From contig JAQIDF010000395.1 in the NCBI GenBank assembly GCA_027858145.1, positions 1 through 7,062 of the forward strand: DNA of 7,062 nt. Reading direction: 5' to 3'. The position numbers were made by a program, and so were the translations under genes. Below, piece by piece: positions 1-5,748 of this stretch. Below the pieces are notes generated by a model. It searched no databases. It saw nothing but the letters and a program-made list of their open reading frames with translations, and was not told the DNA's origin. This stretch comes from Prolixibacteraceae bacterium (GTDB taxonomy: Bacteria > Bacteroidota > Bacteroidia > Bacteroidales > Prolixibacteraceae). The number at the start of each line of letters is the position of its first letter. Within the stretch, counting starts at the first letter, position 1.

Positions 1-398
1 TTTATTCACGCTCTCTCAATTACTGTGGCAAGTTCAAAATCTTTAAACGTAAACGCCCTGCAAAGCCTGACTATACTTTCCGGATTCACCCCCACGCCGG
101 CCAGCATTTTTGACGGCCACCCCGCCTTTTCGCTTACGCGAAAGTGGGCGGCTTGCTTTTAAATTGACTTCGATTATTTAGCAAATGTTGTTTTTTAAAA
201 GGGCGTACGCATACGAAGTGGGCAGGCCCTGAAAATGCGGCGGCAGCGTAGGACATTACCGGGCAAACGAAATACTAAACCCGTTTATGAACAGAGATAT
301 GATGATGTGTTGCAAATTTGCCTTAAGGGAGGGAGCTTTAATTTTCACAAGTCCTCGATAACAATCGGGATGCTCACTTTTTATCGAATGAAAAAGTG
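1..398. other. GC-richer, hairpin-rich stretch without a convincing gene
   Basis: By hand count the first 300 bases are about 47% GC, against roughly 35-38% in the genes at the right of the window. I see several small inverted repeats: CCGCC/GGCGG with TTTCGC/GCGAAA around a TTAC loop (122-151), the 8-bp palindrome GCGTACGC (203-210), an imperfect ATCG-centred palindrome near 352-370, and a perfect 10-bp stem at 373-400. On the minus strand, 6-158 is open between two stops and could encode about 50 residues; from the ATG at 107 the peptide would be 33 residues ending in ATVIERA. I do not recognise it, and it may be a remnant or chance. The stretch lies beyond a transposase relic, so insertion-derived debris is a reasonable inference but not shown. 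Confidence 0.4.
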
Positions 399-400
399 AG
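373..400. repeat. Perfect 10-bp inverted repeat (hairpin)
   Basis: CTCACTTTTT (373-382) and AAAAAGTGAG (391-400) are exact reverse complements around an 8-base loop. It sits just where recognisable transposase similarity fades on the minus strand, so it may mark a breakpoint or a later insertion. The T and A runs lie inside the stem rather than after it, which argues against a simple intrinsic terminator. Confidence 0.6.
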
Positions 401-419
401 AGCCTGTCTGGCTTGAAGA

Positions 420-599
420 CAAGAACCTGATAGCCCCATGTCTCTCATAATCTTGTTTGACCAGCAAAGAAAGTGCTTCAATTTCGCGCGGTGTAGTGGC
501 GCAACCTACTGTTTTTATAACTTTTCACTTACCCCTGACCTTCTGTATTACTTGTATGGAAAGGCTTCCAGAATGGTTGTATTTCTTTCGGACAAACAT
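420..599 (-). pseudogene. Broken N-terminal fragment of an IS1634-type transposase
   Basis: From the ATG at 597-599 the minus strand reads MFVRKKYNHSGSLSIQVIQ, then KVRGK, a TGA stop at 525-527, and in the same frame KVIKTVGCATTPREIEALSL. The pattern 'MFVRKK.N.SGS.S.Q.I.K..GKYKV.KTIG....EIE.L' is the characteristic N-terminus of IS1634-family DDE transposases common in Bacteroidota. The TGA falls where the family usually has tyrosine in GKYKV. Similarity fades near 420, a second in-frame stop follows at 381-383, and the catalytic DDE region of this roughly 500-residue family is absent. It is therefore a dead, truncated insertion-sequence relic. No second end or target duplication could be recognised. 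The family call rests on remembered N-terminal patterns, not on an alignment. Confidence 0.72.
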
Positions 600-605
600 A
601 ACAAT

Positions 606-621
606 ACCTGATTTACAAATA
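606..621. repeat. 16-bp direct repeat shared with 6999-7014
   Basis: ACCTGATTTACAAATA occurs here, 7 bp upstream of the relic transposase start (on its strand), and again in the same orientation at 6999-7014. A 16-base exact match in 7 kb is unlikely by chance, though AT-richness raises the odds. It may belong to the non-coding end of the same insertion-sequence family. Confidence 0.45.
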
Positions 622-644
622 GATAGATGGGTGTCCCGAAAAAG

Positions 645-733
645 TGCTGAAAACAGGAAAAATTATTGATTACACTAATCACGAATTTAAATTCGTGTAT
701 TCGTGGCATTTATAAGTTTCACTGTTTTCAGCA
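645..733. repeat. Nested inverted repeat downstream of the DUF1593 gene, holding a REP-like palindrome
   Basis: The outer arms TGCTGAAAACAG (645-656) and CTGTTTTCAGCA (722-733) are perfect 12-bp reverse complements separated by 65 bases. Inside lies the perfect 18-bp palindrome CACGAATTTAAATTCGTG (680-697). It overlaps, on the minus strand, the core GCCACGAATNCACGAAT (691-707) that recurs twice at the right end of the window. The structure begins 14 bases past the stop of the minus-strand DUF1593 gene. Read in that direction the second arm is followed by CTTTTTC, so it could also act as a terminator with a long, structured loop. It may be a small non-autonomous mobile repeat, or a repeat inserted into an older terminator. 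Confidence 0.6.
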
Positions 734-747
734 TTGAGACCGCAAAG

Positions 748-2160
748 TTAGTTCAACTTAATAATAATTCGACGGTAACTTGTGAGAGACGGTTTCCCGT
801 TATCGCTTACTTCACAAATCAGGTGAATTGTTTTTCCTGATGAGCCCGAGGGTGTTGTAAACGTAACTTTTTGCGAATGGTCAGCTGATATGTTTAACTC
901 CCCGTCATACGTTCCGGCTTCGGGTAAAACCCACCATTTATAATTTAATTGATCACCATCGGGATCAAATGACTTCGAGGCATCAAGGGTTACCTTTCGC
1001 CCGACCTTTTTATCGATCTCGATGGGGTCAAATCCTTTTTCGCCATTGAGGATTACAACCGGGTTGCGATTCCCTTTCCCCCTATCGGCCCAATCCATCC
1101 GGGCTACAAAATTATTGAAAATGGCCGGGTAGAAATAATCAAAATACCGCGAGCATATTTCCCATGCCTGTCCGGTATGATTGGTGTATGCGAAAGTTTC
1201 GTCATCCGGGCCTATTCCCCATTCAAAATAGCCTCCCCAGTTAACCTGACCTGGTTCAAGCGGATTGCTCAACCCGTTGGGCAACACATAATAAAAGGAT
1301 GGCGAATCACCTTCAACACCGTACTTATACTTCGGGTAAACCTTTCCAAGTGCCCCGTGGCTTTGGATGTGTTGTGCATACTGATCCCAGTTGTCGCGCC
1401 CGGTGCCATTTTGTTTTTTCCATGCACATTCATCCCAAAAAAACATTAAATCACCTTCAAACTCACGGCGCATCCACTGATGGGAACTGATGCTGTAGGG
1501 TGTACCTTCTTTGTACGAGCGATCCTGATCGGTTATTGCATAAGTTGGTATTTTATGCAAAAACTCCTTCAACTCTGCTTCACTTCGCTCTTGCTGTACC
1601 TGCCATATAGCCTGCGCCAGCGTGTTTCCGCCGCCCCAAAGCAAAATCCAAAGCGGACGTTCATCATCTTCATCGGCCAGTTTAATGATCAGCTCACTAC
1701 CGTCTGAAACATTATCCTTTCCAATGTATTTCATTCCCCTTTTCCGGCTACCAAACACGGTTCGCTTACGCAGGTAGTCAGGACTGGGCCAGTAGCCAAT
1801 ATTCTGATGCGCTTCATTAGTTGAAAATTTGTTCTGGTTCGAACGTTTCATCAAATTGGGAACATCCTTTTCATAAGCATCGATTGCATCATGAATGAGC
1901 TGAAAAAAGTCGTCGCGGGTTTCTTCAAGACTCCACCCCGTGGTGTAAACAATCCCTTCGATCTCGAACAAATCGGCATGTGCCATAAGTCGCACCAACG
2001 ATTCACTGTCGTCGGTTTCCCATGTTGAAACATCGGTTAAAACTACGATGCGGGGTTTGAGCTCATTCGAAATTAATTTTGGGTTCGCTTCATTCTGTGA
2101 ATTGACATTCAAGGCGAATAAAAGCAAGGTTGCCAATGTAAACAGGTATTTTGTATTCAT
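748..2160 (-). CDS. Secreted Sde182/DUF1593-family nucleoside-hydrolase-like protein
   Basis: The 470-residue product starts with a signal peptide (K4, hydrophobic 5-18, likely cut near NSQ at 20-22), so it should be exported. Residues 36-360 match the DUF1593 family (Sde182-like), which has a nucleoside-hydrolase-type fold. An acidic motif, VLTDVSTWETDD (40-51), resembles the metal-binding Asp cluster of nucleoside hydrolases, and WILLWGGGNTLAQAI (171-185) is a conserved family block. The C-terminus (about 365-470) is a PKD-like beta domain with TLDASKSFDPDGD (391-403), typical of the family's C-terminal module. Saccharophagus Sde182 has been described as cellulose-binding; hydrolase activity and substrate here are unproven. 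The length is normal and the gene looks intact. The start is the only ATG giving a complete signal peptide; no Shine-Dalgarno is visible. No SusC/SusD or glycosidase neighbour is present. GC is about 45% in sampled lines, higher than in the genes to its right. Confidence 0.88.
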   Translation of the reverse strand: MNTKYLFTLATLLLFALNVNSQNEANPKLISNELKPRIVVLTDVSTWETDDSESLVRLMAHADLFEIEGIVYTTGWSLEETRDDFFQLIHDAIDAYEKDVPNLMKRSNQNKFSTNEAHQNIGYWPSPDYLRKRTVFGSRKRGMKYIGKDNVSDGSELIIKLADEDDERPLWILLWGGGNTLAQAIWQVQQERSEAELKEFLHKIPTYAITDQDRSYKEGTPYSISSHQWMRREFEGDLMFFWDECAWKKQNGTGRDNWDQYAQHIQSHGALGKVYPKYKYGVEGDSPSFYYVLPNGLSNPLEPGQVNWGGYFEWGIGPDDETFAYTNHTGQAWEICSRYFDYFYPAIFNNFVARMDWADRGKGNRNPVVILNGEKGFDPIEIDKKVGRKVTLDASKSFDPDGDQLNYKWWVLPEAGTYDGELNISADHSQKVTFTTPSGSSGKTIHLICEVSDNGKPSLTSYRRIIIKLN

Positions 2161-2224
2161 AGATAGATTGAAATTAAATATAGGTTAGTTATTATTTCAT
2201 GTTCATAATCTGGGTTGATTCACA

Positions 2225-2761
2225 TTATTCGATCAAAATAAATGCATACCGGTTTATTTCCGAAGGATTTTTTGAAACAACATTTATTTCCATTCCTGCA
2301 TTTCGTACGGTTTGGTAAACATCAACGGCAAAAGCCTCCGGGCTTGGTCTTGAGTTCTTTTTGTCTTTGCAATCGATACGGTTACCAGTGCAATCTTTAC
2401 ATATCCCACAACACGTTTGGTTTAATAAAAATGCTTTCTGATACCCCTTGAGGAATATTTGTTTTTCAGTTTCCAGTAGTTTATTGGTCATGTTTTTCGA
2501 CCATTCAGAAGCATAATTATTTTTATCGGTAAATTTATTTAACCGGATAATAATCCCGGATTTGTACTCGTTGAAAAAACTCTTACAATCCTGCACCGTT
2601 GGCGTATTTGGTGGACAAGTCCCTAACCCGTAATCACTGCATCCAAAAGTACACTTGACCCTAACCCAATGTGCAACAATAATTGATTCAGGATTAACCC
2701 ATTTATATTCTGTGAACCCCTGTTCTGATAATATTGATTCTATTTCCTTTTTATTTATCAT
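2225..2761 (-). CDS. DUF2284 family cysteine-rich metal-binding protein
   Basis: This 178-residue cytoplasmic protein (no signal peptide, no membrane segment) fits DUF2284, a family annotated as predicted metal-binding. Nine cysteines are present. The N-terminal cluster is VKCTFGCSDYGLGTCPP, with C37, C41 and C49, plus C59. The C-terminal cluster is TCCGICKDCTGNRIDC, with C117, C118, C121, C124 and C131, followed by the family block RPSPEAFAVDV (138-148). The C-x3-C-x7-C and CCGxCxxC spacing suggests Fe-S or zinc binding; the metal and the function are not known. The length is usual for the family. It starts 58 bp after the stop of the RibD-like gene on the same strand with no obvious terminator between, so co-transcription is possible. 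The stop lies 64 bp before the start of the secreted DUF1593 protein. No clear ribosome binding site is seen, as is common in Bacteroidota. Confidence 0.85.
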   Translation of the reverse strand: MINKKEIESILSEQGFTEYKWVNPESIIVAHWVRVKCTFGCSDYGLGTCPPNTPTVQDCKSFFNEYKSGIIIRLNKFTDKNNYASEWSKNMTNKLLETEKQIFLKGYQKAFLLNQTCCGICKDCTGNRIDCKDKKNSRPSPEAFAVDVYQTVRNAGMEINVVSKNPSEINRYAFILIE

Positions 2762-2819
2762 CTTATTTCAAAATTAATAAAACTTTTTGAAGTATAAATC
2801 CGGGACACCCGAATCGAAA

Positions 2820-3359
2820 TTATCTCTTTCGTTTATAATGATTTTGCACAATCTGGTTTAAGAACACTTCAGAATCAACAAGTTCAAACTCTAACTCTTC
2901 AGGTAAATCAGAAAACAATCTGCTTCCACCACCCAGCAATATAGGAATGGTTGTAATGATTAGCTCGTCAATCAAATCTTTTTTAAGAAAATTCTGTATC
3001 GTACGTCCCCCGTCAACATAAAGGTTATAAAAGCCGCGTTGATTAACCACATCCAGGATTTCTTCGGGAGAACCACTCATTAATTCAGCTTTGCTTTTAT
3101 ATTCCTCTTTTACTTTTTTTAATGTACGACTAAGCACAAAAACAGGTTTATTATAAGGCCAGTCAACATCAAAATCACAAACCGTTTCAAAGGTTACACG
3201 CCCCATTACAATGGCATCAATATCATTCATAAAATGAGCATATCCCATATCAATATTGTCGGGATTAGAAATCGAATTCAACCATTCTAATCCACCATTT
3301 TTATCAGCAATATAACCATCTAAACTGGCAGCTATAAAAACCTTATTTTTCCTTTCCAT
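2820..3359 (-). CDS. Dihydrofolate-reductase-family protein (RibD C-terminal domain type)
   Basis: The 179-residue protein is a stand-alone RibD_C/DHFR-fold reductase of the YwjB/YyaP kind, probably NADPH-dependent. Visible family motifs are ASLDGYIA (11-18), followed by GGLEWL, then MGRVTFE (52-58, cofactor-binding loop), KPVFVLSRT (71-79), LYVDGGRTIQNFL (113-125, the conserved GG turn) and IPILLGGGSRLF (138-149). It is single-domain and full length for this class, and lacks the deaminase domain of true riboflavin-pathway RibD. Its substrate is unknown: these proteins are often called dihydrofolate reductases but rarely shown to reduce folate. An AAGG lies 4 bases before the ATG (3364-3367), a weak and closely spaced ribosome binding site. 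It begins 41 bp downstream of the dehydrogenase gene, consistent with one transcript. Confidence 0.88.
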   Translation of the reverse strand: MERKNKVFIAASLDGYIADKNGGLEWLNSISNPDNIDMGYAHFMNDIDAIVMGRVTFETVCDFDVDWPYNKPVFVLSRTLKKVKEEYKSKAELMSGSPEEILDVVNQRGFYNLYVDGGRTIQNFLKKDLIDELIITTIPILLGGGSRLFSDLPEELEFELVDSEVFLNQIVQNHYKRKR

Positions 3360-3400
3360 TTTACCTTTTTTCGAGCATCATTTTCATATGTCGGGCAAAT

Positions 3401-4330
3401 TTATTTTCCGGTATAAACGGTTACGGCCACGTTTCCTTTTTTGTGTCCTTTATCTACATACCGGTGTGCCTCAACAATTTCTTCAACAGGATATATTTTG
3501 TCGATAACGGGTTTTAGTATGTTCTTCTCAATCAAATCTTTTAGAAACAGCAAGTCATCTCCTATGATTTTTGGCTGACGATAATTATTCAGAAAAAAGC
3601 CATTCTTTTTCAATATTTTACGGCATTTTGAGGCTTTCGACTTCATAACGGCATCATATATTACATCAAATTTTTGCGGTATCCGGGTGAAATCTTCCGA
3701 TGTATAATCAATAACATGGTCGGCTCCGAGGGATTTTACCAAATCAAAATTTTGACCACTACAAACGGCGGTCACTTCTGCACCATAATACTTGGCCAAT
3801 TGAATGGCATAAGTGCCAAGACTACCAGATGCTCCATTTATTAAAATCTTCTGCCCTTTGGATATTTTGGCTTTTTGAAGGTTTTTTAGGGCAGTAAGGG
3901 CTCCTGCAGGTACAGTTGCTGCTTCCTCGTGGCTTAAGTTTGAAGGTTTTATGGCTACCAGTCCCTTTCGTTCCTGCTTTCCTTCTTTTACTTTTTCGGG
4001 CAGACAACGGTATTCGGCATATCCCCCCAACCCAAATCCCGTAAGGGCAAAAACTTCGTCACCTGCTTTAAATGACGTTACGTTGCTTCCTACATCTTCA
4101 ACGATGCCTGAAACTTCTAAACCAAGTATCAGGTTTTTTTTAGGCTTAAAAAGCCCGAAAATAATTCGCACTAAAAAAGGGTCAACACGCCTTATGCGGG
4201 TATCACCAATGTGCGCTGAAGTTGCAAAAACTTTTATTAAAACCTCATTACGCTTCGGTTCAGGCTTTTTAACTTCTCTGATCTGAAGAACTTCAGGTGA
4301 GCCGTATTGAGTACAAACAACTGCTTTCAT
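3401..4330 (-). CDS. Zinc-independent medium-chain NAD(P)-dependent dehydrogenase, quinone-oxidoreductase type
   Basis: The 309-residue cytoplasmic enzyme belongs to the MDR superfamily. The N-terminal GroES-like domain begins MKAVVCTQYGSPEVLQI and carries GLEVSGIVEDVG (70-81) and FKAGDEVFAL (87-96). The Rossmann domain carries NGASGSLGTYAIQLAK (165-180), the AxGxxG nucleotide-binding variant seen in NADPH-dependent quinone or enone reductases, then SLGADHVIDY (200-209). The C-terminal end has KPVIDKIYPVEEIVEAHRY and GHKKGNV, usual for this subgroup. No structural or catalytic zinc-ligand set is present, so classical alcohol dehydrogenase activity is unlikely; NAD(P)H-dependent reduction of quinones or activated alkenes is the better inference. 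It is slightly short because the region after NGFFLNN (about 250-257) is compact, which I believe also occurs in relatives. It leads a tightly spaced group with the RibD-like and DUF2284 genes; 325 bp separate it from zupT. Confidence 0.88.
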   Translation of the reverse strand: MKAVVCTQYGSPEVLQIREVKKPEPKRNEVLIKVFATSAHIGDTRIRRVDPFLVRIIFGLFKPKKNLILGLEVSGIVEDVGSNVTSFKAGDEVFALTGFGLGGYAEYRCLPEKVKEGKQERKGLVAIKPSNLSHEEAATVPAGALTALKNLQKAKISKGQKILINGASGSLGTYAIQLAKYYGAEVTAVCSGQNFDLVKSLGADHVIDYTSEDFTRIPQKFDVIYDAVMKSKASKCRKILKKNGFFLNNYRQPKIIGDDLLFLKDLIEKNILKPVIDKIYPVEEIVEAHRYVDKGHKKGNVAVTVYTGK

Positions 4331-4488
4331 TTTATGGTGTGTTTATGTTATTCGTAGAGAGAAACTGTCTGGTTTTGCGTAATATCAGCAAAAAAATACG
4401 CAAAGTCAAATCGTGCTTAATTGTTGATTTTAAACACTAAACCAATGCTAAGATATAAAATATTGGGGGCATGTTGATTTGAATTATA

Positions 4489-4655
4489 TTATTTCTTAGC
4501 TGTGACCGAAAAAAGCATGGGTATTTTATCTTCCAGACCCCTGATTTTATATTTTCCATCATCAACCTTCACCGTACTTAAGCCATGATTCCAAGAAACC
4601 GAATTTTTTTAACCGATGCATTCCGATCGGTAGCTGTATTGCAGCTTATCACTTT
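4489..4655 (-). pseudogene. Decayed C-terminal end of an unidentified gene
   Basis: Below the zupT stop the minus strand reads, in one frame, SDKLQYSYRSECIG, a TAA at 4609-4611, then KNSVSWNHGLSTVKV, DDGKYKIRGLEDKIP, MLFSVTAKK and a final TAA at 4489-4491. The 39 residues after the internal stop have ordinary amino-acid composition and an alternating beta-strand look (STVKVDDGKYKIRGL), quite unlike random AT-rich translation. There is no start codon giving a complete protein and nothing recognisable upstream, because zupT occupies that DNA. I read this as the tail of a gene whose body was deleted. I do not recognise the family; a small unannotated beta domain or an enzyme C-terminus are both possible. 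The internal stop adjoins a run of seven A residues on the coding strand. Confidence 0.42.
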
Positions 4656-5462
4656 TTATAGAAACAATAGTAAGCTGGTAGCCATTACAGCCATACCAGC
4701 AATCAACCCGCCTATTGCAACATGATGCTCACCATATTCTTCAGCTGTTGGTAATAACTCGTCAAGTGATATATAAACCATTATTCCGGCAACACCGGCA
4801 AATATTACTCCGAAAGTAGACTCATTGAAAAAATTACGCAAAATGAAAAAGCCCAATATTGCTCCAACAGGCTCTGCTAATCCGGATAAGAAAGATAACC
4901 AAAAGGCCTTTTTTCTATTCTTTGTTGCATAATAAATAGGGACTGAAACAGCAATTCCTTCAGGAATATTATGAATCGCAATAGCAACAGCAATACTAAC
5001 ACCAAGTGTTGGATCGGTTAAAGCCCCCATAAAAGTAGCTAAGCCTTCAGGGAAATTATGAATTGCTATTGCCAATGCTGAAAACAATCCCATCCTAAGC
5101 AGCTTCTTATTATTGGCGGGATTCAGGTTCTTTTCTTCAATATTTTTTATCTCATGCGGATTTTCAAATGAAGGGATGAGTTTATCAATTAAAGCAATTA
5201 TTGCAATTCCGCTAAAAAATGCAATAACAGTATAAATATTTCCAATTTTGATACCATGAGCTGCCGTTAATGAATCTTTAGCTTTTACCATAATTTCAAC
5301 TAATGAAACATAAATCATAACACCAGCCGAAAACCCCAATGACCCGGCCAGAAATTTTGGGTTAAACTTTTTTGACAAAAAAGACATCAAACTGCCAACA
5401 CCTGTTGCCAGACCGGCAAATACTGTCAACCCAAGTGCAAATAATATATTGTGCGTTTCCAT
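4656..5462 (-). CDS. zupT: ZIP-family divalent metal transporter (ZupT type)
   Basis: The 268-residue inner-membrane protein has about eight hydrophobic segments (near 7-29, 37-57, 76-96, 123-148, 153-176, 187-207, 215-236 and 247-268), as in ZIP transporters. The two signature helices are present: HNFPEG (135-140) and HNIPEGIAVSVP (164-175), giving metal-site residues H135, N136, E139, H164, N165 and E168. SGLAEPVGA (193-201) and ISLDELLP (231-238) are further conserved blocks. A short loop near 100-120 (EFNPHEIKNIEE-like, rich in Asn and Glu) separates the third and fourth helices. ZupT proteins import Zn2+ and often Mn2+, Fe2+ or Co2+; the metal preferred here cannot be read from sequence, but the MntR-like upstream regulator suggests Mn or Fe. 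The start lies 16 bp after the stop of the transporter remnant, in an apparent operon with the regulator. Length and motifs look intact. Confidence 0.93.
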   Translation of the reverse strand: METHNILFALGLTVFAGLATGVGSLMSFLSKKFNPKFLAGSLGFSAGVMIYVSLVEIMVKAKDSLTAAHGIKIGNIYTVIAFFSGIAIIALIDKLIPSFENPHEIKNIEEKNLNPANNKKLLRMGLFSALAIAIHNFPEGLATFMGALTDPTLGVSIAVAIAIHNIPEGIAVSVPIYYATKNRKKAFWLSFLSGLAEPVGAILGFFILRNFFNESTFGVIFAGVAGIMVYISLDELLPTAEEYGEHHVAIGGLIAGMAVMATSLLLFL

Positions 5463-5478
5463 TGTGATATTATTTTAA

Positions 5479-5736
5479 TTAAACAATCTGTATGTGAACC
5501 CAAGACTTAAAAAAATTATCTGTTGCATATTCGTTGAGACCAACACCACCAAATATATCAAGCTGAAAGTTTGGTGTTAACAAATCGGATAATGAATGGG
5601 CAAAAGAAAAACGAATATCAGCTGCAGTATATTCAGGTTTAAAATCATCATTAGCCGTAAAAATAAGTACTAATCCTCCCAGTTTACATAAAATGCCAAC
5701 CCCATCAGTAACTGTATTAAAATAAGATTTTTGCAT
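5479..5736 (-). pseudogene. Truncated C-terminal remnant of an outer-membrane transporter (phenol MetA-pathway-like beta-barrel)
   Basis: The open frame gives 85 residues from ATG 5734-5736. The part FSFAHSLSDLLTPNFQLDIF followed by GGVGLNEYATDNFF resembles the last strands of beta-barrel proteins annotated as 'transporter' or 'putative MetA-pathway of phenol degradation', whose usual pattern is 'D.G.tYlltpn.QlD...G.Gln..a.d.f...G.s..'. Those proteins have about 230-300 residues and a signal peptide; here neither the signal nor most strands remain, and the first 25 residues (MQKSYFNTVTDGVG...) do not look like an export signal. Only 12 bp separate it from the regulator and 16 bp from zupT, so the loss appears to be an internal deletion of an operon gene. 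A functional small protein is possible but unlikely. Family assignment is from pattern memory, at moderate certainty. Confidence 0.6.
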
Positions 5737-5748
5737 CTCATAATATAT

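Noticed and set aside
457..669. 70-residue plus-strand open frame
   Set aside because: It is antisense to the IS1634-type relic, whose minus-strand reading carries family motifs; the plus-strand peptide resembles nothing and ends in a repeat.
629..2810. 10-bp inverted repeat GGGTGTCCCG (629-638) and CGGGACACCC (2801-2810) as element ends
   Set aside because: Ten-base matches of this kind are expected several times by chance in 7 kb, and the flanks do not extend the match.
3361..3387. Eight-codon mini-ORF (MKMMLEKR) ending just before the RibD-like gene
   Set aside because: Too short to distinguish from chance in a 41-bp gap; it may only reflect an ATG-rich leader around the AAGG.
3560..3600. 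Apparent deletion in the MDR dehydrogenase (short segment after NGFFLNN)
   Set aside because: The frame is intact and all motifs on both sides are present; a compact version of this region is, as far as I recall, normal for related enzymes.
4603..4611. Possible programmed frameshift at the A7 run in the zupT-downstream remnant
   Set aside because: The residues on both sides of the stop are in the same frame, so a stop codon or sequence error, not a shift, explains the interruption.
4612..4631. ACCGAT/ATCGGT stem as a zupT terminator
   Set aside because: In the direction of zupT transcription the stem is followed by an A run, not a U run, and it sits inside the coding-like remnant.
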